This document shows positions 1-6,181 of a stretch of 6,445 nucleotides of DNA, one piece after another. Every line of letters begins with the position of its first letter. The stretch's first letter is position 1. A program made the position numbers and the translations under genes. The stretch spans positions 1 through 6,445 of the forward strand of contig JASFTV010000197.1 of assembly GCA_050050615.1 (NCBI GenBank), in the 5' to 3' direction. Origin of the DNA: JASFTV01 sp050050615. GTDB taxonomy: Bacteria; Desulfobacterota; DSM-4660; Desulfatiglandales; HGW-15. The notes under the pieces were generated by a model, which was not told where the DNA came from, did not search any database, and saw nothing but the letters and a program-made list of their open reading frames with translations.

Positions 1-193
1 AAAGGAGTCCCTTGCAAATTTGAGTTGCGGATCTGAGAGACCAACCCCGACGGCCCCCGCTCGTCATTGTCATTTGGATAAGTTATTTGTGTTACAACAT
101 ACTGGAAGTCAGTTCACTTCAGGCAAATTGGACACATATAGGTGCGGGAGCGGTCATATTCGGGGCCAGGATACAGCGCGGTTGGAACAACTT

Positions 194-209
194 GGAAACT
201 CGAGTTTTC
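194..209. promoter_or_regulatory. Near-palindrome upstream of the hydrolase gene, possible operator
   Basis: AAACTCGAGTTT at 196-207 is a perfect 12-nt palindrome. It extends to a 16-nt inverted repeat with one mismatched pair at 194-209. The hexamer TTGGAA occurs twice just here (182-187 and 192-197), spaced 10 bases apart. The site lies about 40 bases before the hydrolase start, where a repressor or activator could bind. No convincing -35/-10 pair was found beside it, so the regulatory role is only inferred. Confidence 0.25.
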
Positions 210-235
210 TCGCCTCAGCACTTTCATGATCCAAA

Positions 236-241
236 AAGGAG
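236..241 (+). promoter_or_regulatory. Ribosome binding site fixing the hydrolase start
   Basis: AAGGAG lies 7 bases before the ATG at 249. It decides the start: the reading frame stays open upstream to a TTG at 87, but that stretch has no ribosome binding site and encodes nothing resembling the family. A second ATG at 244 is in another frame and stops after four codons. Confidence 0.8.
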
Positions 242-248
242 AAATGAT

Positions 249-1019
249 ATGGCCGTAGAGAAGATGTTTTTGCTTCCATGTGGATTTCTTGATCTTGATC
301 GTTCCATTCTGTTGTCACAAGTAGGCATGGGCCAAAAGATGAAGATTACTGTTTATTCCGTTTTGCTTATTCACCCTGAGGGCCCTGTCCTTATAGATGT
401 AGGATTGAATCCTGATGGGCTAACCGATCCCGAACATGCATGGGGACCTCGGGCCAAGTTAATACAACCCGAATTGACAGAGGCGGATAACATCCGCAAT
501 AGACTCAAAGAACTGGGTCTGGATGTTTCAGACATTAAAGCGGTCATTCTGACCCACCTCCATTGGGACCATGTGGGGGGGTTACGTTTTTTTACGCACT
601 GGCCGATTTTTGTCCAGAAGGAGGAACATCGTTTCGCTTACAACCCTGATTCATTTGTATCAGCACAATATATGCGCAATCATTTTGATTTCCCGCTGAA
701 GTACCAGGATGTGGAAGGCGATAACGTCATTCTACCGGGTATATCCGTCGTCAAAACGCCGGGGCATACACCCGGACATCAATCCATATTGGTGAAGCTT
801 GCCAGAGGCTCTTCCTATATCTTCTCTGGAGATGTGATATCCATTGAGGATAACTTGAGACTAAAGATTCCGGGCAGCAATACCTGGAATGCCAAGCAGT
901 CGATGGATAGCATTTATCGCCTGGAGCATCTATCATCCATTCTAAGTGCGGAGATTATTCCTTCCCATGATGTTTCAATCTGGGAACGTCTACCAAAAAG
1001 CCCTGAATTCATTTCATAG
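249..1019 (+). CDS. Metallo-beta-lactamase-fold hydrolase, AHL-lactonase-like (AiiA/AttM type)
   Basis: A 256-residue cytoplasmic hydrolase with no signal peptide or membrane segment. Visible metal ligands are H103-x-H105-x-D107-H108 in THLHWDHVGG, H173 in TPGHTPGH, D195 in SGDV and H240 in IPSHD. These match, in order and spacing, the two-zinc site of Bacillus AiiA-type N-acyl-homoserine lactonases, which are also about 250 residues and start with a similar segment (MAVEKMFLLPCG). Family members open lactone rings, including quorum signals; others act on unrelated esters or lactones. One difference: the residue three after the bridging Asp, a catalytic Tyr in AiiA, is Ser198 here, so AHL activity is not assured. 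The gene ends 105 bases before the AOR-ADH fusion with no terminator between, so the two are probably co-transcribed. That suggests metabolic lactone or ester hydrolysis as an alternative to quorum quenching. Fold is certain, substrate is not. Confidence 0.88.
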   Translation: MAVEKMFLLPCGFLDLDRSILLSQVGMGQKMKITVYSVLLIHPEGPVLIDVGLNPDGLTDPEHAWGPRAKLIQPELTEADNIRNRLKELGLDVSDIKAVILTHLHWDHVGGLRFFTHWPIFVQKEEHRFAYNPDSFVSAQYMRNHFDFPLKYQDVEGDNVILPGISVVKTPGHTPGHQSILVKLARGSSYIFSGDVISIEDNLRLKIPGSNTWNAKQSMDSIYRLEHLSSILSAEIIPSHDVSIWERLPKSPEFIS

Positions 1020-1110
1020 AGATTTTTTCTTGAAGGCAAACTGTGTCCTCGATCGCTTATCACTATCCCCGTGGTGGCGTAGATTTACAAAGAAGTCAAT
1101 GAAAGTTCGA

Positions 1111-1116
1111 AAGGAG
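1111..1116 (+). promoter_or_regulatory. Ribosome binding site of the AOR-ADH fusion gene
   Basis: AAGGAG lies 8 bases before ATG 1125. An in-frame TAG at 1080 bars a long N-terminal extension. The few codons between them contain no further ATG and resemble nothing in AOR N-termini, so 1125 is the start. Confidence 0.8.
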
Positions 1117-1124
1117 AGCGAGGT

Positions 1125-3974
1125 ATGAGGGTCCTGCGTGTAGACATGGAGAAAGAGAAAGTGACGTTTGGTGATCTTCCAGAAGAATGGAGACTCATCG
1201 GCGGCAGAGGTCTCATTGCTAAGATAATGAACAGGGAGATATCTCCGGATGCCGATCCTCTGGGACCTCAAAACAAGCTCATCATAGCGGGCGGCCCCCT
1301 TGCAGGGACAATGGCCCCCCAGCTGGGAAGGATTTCGGTGGGTGGGAAAAGCCCGCTAACACTCGGTATCAAAGAGGCAAACGCCGGGGGTCCGGCGGCT
1401 CAGAAGTTGGACAAGTTGGGTATACGGACCATTGTCATAGAAGGCGCTGCCAGGAACGGGAAATGGTACTATCTCATCATTTCAAAGGATGAAGCGGCCT
1501 TGGCGCCTGCCGATGAGTATAAGGGGATGAAAAATTATGGGTTGGTGAGTGAGCTTTACAAGAAATACGATGGAAAACCGGCCATCATTTCCATTGGTAT
1601 TGGCGGCGAGAGGGGGTATAAGGCGGCTTCCATCTCCTTTACCGACATATTGGGTGATCCCTCAAGAAATGCTGCCAGAGGTGGCTTGGGGGCAGTCATG
1701 GGATCCAAGGGACTGAAGGCGATTGTCATTGATGATTCTGGCACGCCACCCGTCACTGTTGTTCATAAGGTTCTGTTCAAGAAGACGGTCAAATCCTGGG
1801 TAGACTCCATAAAACATGACATTGGCTGTCAACTTTTTGCAAAACACGGAACCCCTCTTGCAGTCGTTAGTTCAAGCAAGCTAGGAACGATGCCCGGGGA
1901 TAACTACCGCTCGGGCAGGCCAAAAGGGTTTATGGATGTTAGGGGTGAAGTCATCCAGAAGAACCTTTTCGAACGAGGCGGCAAGATGCACGGCTGTATG
2001 CCGGGGTGTGTGGTGCAGTGCTCCATCATTTATCCGGACACCGAAGGAAAAGTCTTGGCCTCAGCGTATGAATATGAGGCCATTGGACTCCTGGGGACAA
2101 ACCTAAACATCTTCGATCCGGATGCCATCGGTCGAATGAAATTCCTCTGTGATGACATGGGTATCGATCTGATAGAGATCGGGAGTTGCTTGAGCGTGGC
2201 GGCAGATGCAGGAAGAGTGAATATGGGTGACGTAGAATCGGCGATAAAACTCTTGATGGAGATTGAGCAGGGAACTGAGTTTGGCAACATCTTAGCAAAT
2301 GGTGTGGTTGGCACAGCCAAGGCTCTGAATATCAAGCGGGTCCCCGCTTACAAAGGGCAGGCGATCCCTGCTCATGACCCGAGGGCGGCAAAGGGGATTG
2401 GCGTCACGTATGCAACAAGTCCCATGGGGGCGGACCATACGGCGGGACTGACCTACCGAATGCCTCTTCAGAAGAGCGGACAGGTAGCGAACTCCATGCG
2501 ATTCCAAGTCCAAGCAGCGACCTGCGATACGTTGGGGTATTGCATCAATTCCATTCCTGGGGGAGAGGCATCTCTCTATGGATTCCTGGCAGGCTTGCTG
2601 AACGCCCGCTATGGGCTGAACTTGACAGATGATGACGTCTTTGAGATAGGAAAGCAAACCTTAAAAGAGGAGCTGAGATTTAATGAGGGCGCTGAATTCA
2701 GCAAAATCTATGAACCTTATCCGGCTTTCGTTCGAACCGAACCACTGCCTCCCACAAATCAAGTCTTCGACGTGGAAGACTCAGAGCTCAACAGCTTTTG
2801 GGAAAAATTGGAAACCTTCAAACTACCCAAGAAGGTCTGGGAAGTTCGTTTTCCTCGGATGGCGCCTACCTTGTTCGGAGCCGGTACCATCCAAAGGCTG
2901 GGCGAGCGAGCGCGAAGGCTCAACATAGAGAAGGCTCTTCTGGTAGCCGATCCTGTGATGAAGAGCTTGGGGCGAGTCGACGAAGTGCTCGGGATTCTGG
3001 AAAGCAGTGAGATTTCATCGGTTGTATTCTCTGAGGTGGAACCTGATCCACCGGTCGAAGTGATAGAAAAGGTAGCTCGCTTGTACAAGGAAAAACACTG
3101 TGATGGACTCGTGGCCATGGGTGGAGGGAGTTCCTTAGATACGGCCAAAGCGACTGCTTTGAGAGTGTCTCATCCTGGAATTTTGACGGAATATGATAGC
3201 ATGGCGGGGGGCGCAGCAAAGATCAAACCCATACTACCCCCACGTATTTGTATCCCGACGACTTCAGGGACTGGTAGCGAAGTCAACCCATATGCCGTTA
3301 TTACTGATACCCAGAGAGATGCAAAATTCATCGTTGTGAGCGATCATTTGATTCCAAACTTGGCCATAATTGACCCGAATCTATGCAAGAGTATGCCCCC
3401 GAGCCTAACTGCAGAAACAGGGATTGATGCCCTAGGGCATTGTATTGAGGGATATGTTGGCGTTGCAGTCCCCAACCATCCCTATTATGAAGCCCTGGCC
3501 CTTTATGGCGTGAAATTGGTTGGTCGGGGCCTGAGAAAGGCTTACAAGGACGGGGAAGATATTGATGCCAGGACAGATCTGTGCATGGCTGCCATCTATG
3601 GGGGCATTGCCTTTACGAAGGGCCTTGGCATCGGTCATGCAATTGGTCATGTCCTCGGTGCCCACTACCATATTTCCCATGGAAGAGCTGTTGCGATAGG
3701 GCTTCTCTGTTTCGTGAATGCCAATCATAAAGCCTGCCAACAACAGTTCTCTGAGCTCGCGTGGGCATTGGATCGCTCGGAGGATCTGGAGGTCGCTCTG
3801 GTCAAATTGAATAAAGATATGAAGATGCCTTCAAGGTTGAGGGATTTCAAAATACCAGAGAAGGATCTGAAAAAGATTGCCTTTGACACATCCAGAGATG
3901 CGGCCAACCTTGCCAGCAATCCCGCGCCGCTCAATGAGTCCCAAATCTTGAAGGCGCTTAAAGCGTATTATTAG
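1125..3974 (+). CDS. Bifunctional fusion: tungsten aldehyde:ferredoxin oxidoreductase + iron-dependent alcohol dehydrogenase
   Basis: 949 residues in two complete enzyme modules. Residues 1 to about 565 are AOR: IGGRG at 25-29, pterin-site GAVMGSK at 189-195, iron-sulfur cysteines C291, C295, C299 plus C473 in DTLGYC, and probable active-site E318 and H438. Residues from about 572 are a group III Fe-ADH: FGAG at 584-587, D609 ending the second strand (a feature of NAD-preferring members), GGGSSLDTAK at 666-675, TTSGTGSEV at 712-720, and Fe ligands D768, H772, H838 and H852, with H842 also conserved. AORs interconvert acid and aldehyde with ferredoxin through a tungsten-bispterin; Fe-ADHs interconvert aldehyde and alcohol with NAD(P)H. 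The whole protein could convert acid to alcohol, or the reverse, without releasing aldehyde. It is cytoplasmic by lack of signal or membrane segments. The cysteine spacing is C-x3-C-x3-C, with Met288 where classical AORs have their first Cys. It probably shares a transcript with the upstream hydrolase. Substrate unknown; domain calls are firm. Confidence 0.93.
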   Translation: MRVLRVDMEKEKVTFGDLPEEWRLIGGRGLIAKIMNREISPDADPLGPQNKLIIAGGPLAGTMAPQLGRISVGGKSPLTLGIKEANAGGPAAQKLDKLGIRTIVIEGAARNGKWYYLIISKDEAALAPADEYKGMKNYGLVSELYKKYDGKPAIISIGIGGERGYKAASISFTDILGDPSRNAARGGLGAVMGSKGLKAIVIDDSGTPPVTVVHKVLFKKTVKSWVDSIKHDIGCQLFAKHGTPLAVVSSSKLGTMPGDNYRSGRPKGFMDVRGEVIQKNLFERGGKMHGCMPGCVVQCSIIYPDTEGKVLASAYEYEAIGLLGTNLNIFDPDAIGRMKFLCDDMGIDLIEIGSCLSVAADAGRVNMGDVESAIKLLMEIEQGTEFGNILANGVVGTAKALNIKRVPAYKGQAIPAHDPRAAKGIGVTYATSPMGADHTAGLTYRMPLQKSGQVANSMRFQVQAATCDTLGYCINSIPGGEASLYGFLAGLLNARYGLNLTDDDVFEIGKQTLKEELRFNEGAEFSKIYEPYPAFVRTEPLPPTNQVFDVEDSELNSFWEKLETFKLPKKVWEVRFPRMAPTLFGAGTIQRLGERARRLNIEKALLVADPVMKSLGRVDEVLGILESSEISSVVFSEVEPDPPVEVIEKVARLYKEKHCDGLVAMGGGSSLDTAKATALRVSHPGILTEYDSMAGGAAKIKPILPPRICIPTTSGTGSEVNPYAVITDTQRDAKFIVVSDHLIPNLAIIDPNLCKSMPPSLTAETGIDALGHCIEGYVGVAVPNHPYYEALALYGVKLVGRGLRKAYKDGEDIDARTDLCMAAIYGGIAFTKGLGIGHAIGHVLGAHYHISHGRAVAIGLLCFVNANHKACQQQFSELAWALDRSEDLEVALVKLNKDMKMPSRLRDFKIPEKDLKKIAFDTSRDAANLASNPAPLNESQILKALKAYY
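2790..2880 (+). other. AOR / alcohol dehydrogenase fusion junction
   Basis: The AOR C-terminal segment (RTEPLPPTNQVFDVED and on) runs to about residue 565. The ADH begins at about W572 (WEVRFPRM), the usual first strand of stand-alone Fe-ADHs, so the linker is only a few residues (KLPKKV). There is no stop codon, no frameshift and no well-placed start between the modules. The next Met (579) lies inside the first ADH strand. Both modules keep all key residues on either side, which argues for a genuine fusion rather than two genes joined by a base-call error. Confidence 0.85.
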
Positions 3975-4001
3975 TCATTGAGAGCAGTGTGATATTTAAC
4001 T

Positions 4002-4036
4002 GAGCCATGCATGGTGCTGGTCACCATGCATGGCTC
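4002..4036 (+). terminator. Perfect 15-bp hairpin after the fusion gene, possible terminator or 3'-end stabiliser
   Basis: GAGCCATGCATGGTG at 4002-4016 pairs without mismatch with 4022-4036 around a 5-base loop (CTGGT). It starts 27 bases after the stop codon of the fusion gene and precedes a separate promoter, which is the right place for a transcript end. There is no T-run after the stem (the next bases are TGGCTTGCCC), so it is not a classical intrinsic terminator. It could protect the mRNA 3' end or mark a Rho-dependent end. Confidence 0.5.
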
Positions 4037-4104
4037 TGGCTTGCCCTAATCCTCGAAAAGTATTTGAAGTACTTCCCTGAACTTACTTTGAAGATTTTTA
4101 TTGC

Positions 4105-4133
4105 TTGACATATCTCGTCTGATTCTCTATATC
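4105..4133 (+). promoter_or_regulatory. Sigma70-type promoter for the second AOR gene
   Basis: A perfect -35 box TTGACA (4105-4110) is followed after exactly 17 bases by TATATC (4128-4133), four of six matches to the -10 consensus. AT-rich sequence precedes the -35 box (GAAGATTTTTATTGC). Predicted transcription start is about 4139-4141, giving a leader of about 90 bases before ATG 4231. It lies downstream of the hairpin at 4002-4036, so the second AOR appears to be its own transcription unit. Confidence 0.6.
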
Positions 4134-4151
4134 CACTCTGCCGCAAGTGAA

Positions 4152-4163
4152 AGCGTGCACGCT
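4152..4163. promoter_or_regulatory. 12-nt perfect palindrome just after the predicted transcription start
   Basis: AGCGTGCACGCT is its own reverse complement and sits about 12-24 bases past the predicted start of transcription. This position suits a repressor operator. It could equally be chance. No second copy was noticed in the window. Confidence 0.3.
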
Positions 4164-4218
4164 GAACGGCCCGTCATAGGTTTTGAAACCAAAAGCCATA
4201 ATCCGTTCAGCCCTCTTC

Positions 4219-4226
4219 GGGGGTGA
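4219..4226 (+). promoter_or_regulatory. Ribosome binding site fixing the second AOR start
   Basis: GGGGGTGA ends 4 bases before ATG 4231, and its GGTGA part matches the 3' end of 16S rRNA. The frame could also start at TTG 4183, but the extra 16 residues do not resemble AOR N-termini. The protein from 4231 (MGFLGRILEIDLTGGK) begins exactly as the family usually does. Confidence 0.7.
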
Positions 4227-4230
4227 CTTG

Positions 4231-6108
4231 ATGGGATTTCTGGGGCGAATTCTTGAGATTGATTTGACTGGAGGGAAATGGAGCCTCTATCCTTTTCCTG
4301 AAGACTTGGCTCGGCGATACCTCGGAGGCCGTGGTGTCAATTTGTGGTTTCTCTATAGAAACCTGCTCCCGGCAACGGACCCCTTAGGGCCTGCAAACAT
4401 GCTTCTCCTTTCCTGCGGTTTGCTTACGGGAACCCGGGCGCCCGCCTCTTCCAGGCTTCACATCAACGCCCTTTCACCGCTCACCGGCATTCTTGGAAGT
4501 TCAAACGTAGGGGGTGAATTTGGTGCCGCACTTCGTTCCTGCGGCATTCAAACCGTAATTCTGAGGGGCCGTGCCTCAAAACCCGTTTTCATTCTGATTG
4601 ACGCCGATAAAGTCGAAATCTGTAGTGCCCAATCTATTTGGGGTCTGGAAACATGGAGGACCCAGGATCAGATTAAGAAAGAACTCGGAACGGATAAACT
4701 GGCCATTTTGACAATCGGCCCGGCCGGCGAAAACAAGACCCTTTTCGCTTGCATCATGACGGGGCGGGACCATGCTGCGGGACGCACAGGTATGGGCGCC
4801 GTCATGGGATCCAAGAATCTCAAGGCGATCGTGGCCAAGAAGAAACGCCGGGCGGAGAGGCCGAGCACTGCCGGAAAGCATGACGTCATCAAGGCGTATA
4901 TCCAGAAAATCAAGAACTCATCCCATTTTGAGACACTTTCCGTCCATGGGGGCGCAGGCTATGTGAAATGGGCGGACGACAGGGGCATCCTCGCCACGCG
5001 GAACTATCGTGAAAACCGTTTTGATGCGGTGGATCATCTTGACGGAAGACACCTGACAAAATACAAGGCCCGGTCAAGGGGCTGCCACGGCTGCCCGGTC
5101 CATTGTAAGGCAGAGCTTCTTTTCAATAGAGGGGGCCAGGCGGTACGCCCCGAATTTGAGCCTATGATTTCACTCGGACCCAAATGTGGCTTGGGCGATC
5201 TGGAAACTGTGGTCCGCTTAGACAATCTCTGTTCCCGGCTGGGACTGGATGTCGTTTCAGCAGGGAGTGCCATTGCCTTTGCCATGGATCTTTATGACAG
5301 GGGAATCTTGTCTATGGAGGAGACAGGAGGGCAAAATCTCACCTGGGGAAACGGCGGAGCCATGGAAACCCTCATTCAACAGCTGGCGTATCAAGAGGGA
5401 CTGGGCCGCGTTCTGTCTCAGGGCATTCGCAAGGCCGCCGAGATCATCGGGAAGGATTCTGGACGTTTTGCACCCCATGTCAAGGGATTGGAGCTATCTG
5501 GATACCACCCTTTTCACATCATGGGGACAGCCCTCGAGTACGCTGTTTCGAGCCGCGGCGGGGATTTCAGTCATTTCTTCCCATCCATTGAATACGCCTG
5601 GTCTCCTGAAAAGGCAGCCGAGACATTTGGAACGTCGCAGGCAGTCGATCTTTATTCCATACATGCGAAGGCCCCCCTCGTGAAGCGGGCTATGATGGTG
5701 AGCATCATTTTGGACTCTTTGGGTCTGTGCAAAGTGCCTGCACTAAGCCTCATCAGGTCGTTTGATCTAGAAGATGAGGCATTGCTGATGAACGCCCTGG
5801 CAGGGTGGTCTATGGATACGGAAACCCTCTTTCGTATCGGTGAAAGAATCGGCAATCTTGAAAAGCTCTTCAATCTCAGGCAGGGAGCAGGGATTGAAGA
5901 CGATAACCTTCCCCAGATGTTTTTTGAAGGGGGTGTATCCGCAGGAGAAGAGCGTTTACAGAGCTTTGACTGGCTGACACCCATGGTTCAGAGATTCTAC
6001 GAGATCATGGGGTGGGATGAGATGGGAAAACCGACAGAGGAAACGATCAACCGTCTTGACCTTCAGCAGGATCTTGTGCCGGCGGCAGGTTGGAAAAAGG
6101 CAAGCTAA
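4231..6108 (+). CDS. Tungsten-dependent aldehyde:ferredoxin oxidoreductase family protein (unfused)
   Basis: 625 residues, close to the usual AOR length of about 600. It has the family start GRILEIDLTGGK, LGGRG at 31-35, the pterin-site segment RTGMGAVMGSK at 185-195, the classical cluster motif C285-x2-C288-x3-C292 in RGCHGCPVHC, and the last cluster ligand C500 in DSLGLC. The likely proton-relay Glu is E310 (EFEPM). Members oxidise aldehydes to acids with ferredoxin, or run in reverse, in the cytoplasm using a tungsten-bispterin and one [4Fe-4S] cluster. Where many AORs have GADH, this one reads GGDF, so position 446 is Phe, with a His at 448; chemistry or substrate may differ. The C-terminus (MGWDEMGKPTEETINRL) is typical and intact. 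It has its own promoter and is followed 73 bases later by an MttB-family gene. Broader AOR-family roles, such as BamB-type subunits, cannot be excluded, but no partner genes are visible. Confidence 0.92.
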   Translation: MGFLGRILEIDLTGGKWSLYPFPEDLARRYLGGRGVNLWFLYRNLLPATDPLGPANMLLLSCGLLTGTRAPASSRLHINALSPLTGILGSSNVGGEFGAALRSCGIQTVILRGRASKPVFILIDADKVEICSAQSIWGLETWRTQDQIKKELGTDKLAILTIGPAGENKTLFACIMTGRDHAAGRTGMGAVMGSKNLKAIVAKKKRRAERPSTAGKHDVIKAYIQKIKNSSHFETLSVHGGAGYVKWADDRGILATRNYRENRFDAVDHLDGRHLTKYKARSRGCHGCPVHCKAELLFNRGGQAVRPEFEPMISLGPKCGLGDLETVVRLDNLCSRLGLDVVSAGSAIAFAMDLYDRGILSMEETGGQNLTWGNGGAMETLIQQLAYQEGLGRVLSQGIRKAAEIIGKDSGRFAPHVKGLELSGYHPFHIMGTALEYAVSSRGGDFSHFFPSIEYAWSPEKAAETFGTSQAVDLYSIHAKAPLVKRAMMVSIILDSLGLCKVPALSLIRSFDLEDEALLMNALAGWSMDTETLFRIGERIGNLEKLFNLRQGAGIEDDNLPQMFFEGGVSAGEERLQSFDWLTPMVQRFYEIMGWDEMGKPTEETINRLDLQQDLVPAAGWKKAS

Positions 6109-6110
6109 GA

Positions 6111-6161
6111 GCAGAAGGCTTAAAGTAAGGCTTCTGCAAGTGTTGCGTGGCAGCAACTTGC
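6111..6161 (+). promoter_or_regulatory. Two abutting hairpins between the second AOR and the methyltransferase gene
   Basis: Hairpin one: GCAGAAGGCTTA (6111-6122) pairs with 6126-6137 at 11 of 12 positions, with loop AAG. Hairpin two: 6136-6145 pairs with 6151-6161 with one bulged A and one G-T pair, loop CGTGG. They share two bases (6136-6137), so they compete slightly at the base. No T-run follows, so this is not an intrinsic terminator. They may process or stabilise the mRNA between the two genes, or modulate translation of the downstream one. Confidence 0.4.
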
Positions 6162-6177
6162 GGAGGAAGGACAAGGA
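6162..6177 (+). promoter_or_regulatory. Ribosome binding site of the MttB-family gene
   Basis: A purine-rich stretch holds GGAGGAAGG (6162-6170) and AAGGA (6173-6177) before ATG 6182. The second lies 4 bases and the first 11 bases from the start, so either could serve. It begins right after the base of the second hairpin. Confidence 0.6.
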
Positions 6178-6181
6178 AATC

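Noticed and set aside
20..229. Open frame of 69 codons starting at TTG in the leader region
   Set aside because: The AAAGGAG at 1-7 is too far from the TTG, the protein resembles nothing recognisable, and the frame is also open to the window's left edge. It could at most be the tail of an unseen upstream gene.
87..248. N-terminal extension of the hydrolase from TTG 87
   Set aside because: No ribosome binding site, no family resemblance. The lactonase-like N-terminus begins at ATG 249 behind a good AAGGAG.
575..593. Seven-G and seven-T runs inside the hydrolase as a possible frameshift or slippage site
   Set aside because: The frame continues intact through both runs with conserved motifs on each side. 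The runs simply encode VGGLRFFT.
1021..1030. T-rich run after the hydrolase stop codon as an intrinsic terminator
   Set aside because: No stable stem precedes the T-run, so it gives no support for termination between the hydrolase and the fusion gene.
2024..3934. Several minus-strand open frames of about 60-130 codons opposite the fusion gene
   Set aside because: They lie entirely over well-conserved coding sequence, show no recognisable domains, and are explained as shadows of the plus-strand frame.
4183..4230. TTG start extending the second AOR by 16 residues
   Set aside because: ATG 4231 has a better ribosome binding site, and the standard AOR N-terminus begins there.
5249..5683. 144-codon plus-strand open frame inside the second AOR
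   Set aside because: Out of frame within conserved AOR sequence, with low-complexity Arg/Pro/Ser-rich content and no family resemblance.
6111..6137. First hairpin after the second AOR as a Rho-independent terminator
   Set aside because: The stem is imperfect and is followed by a second hairpin and a ribosome binding site rather than a T-run.
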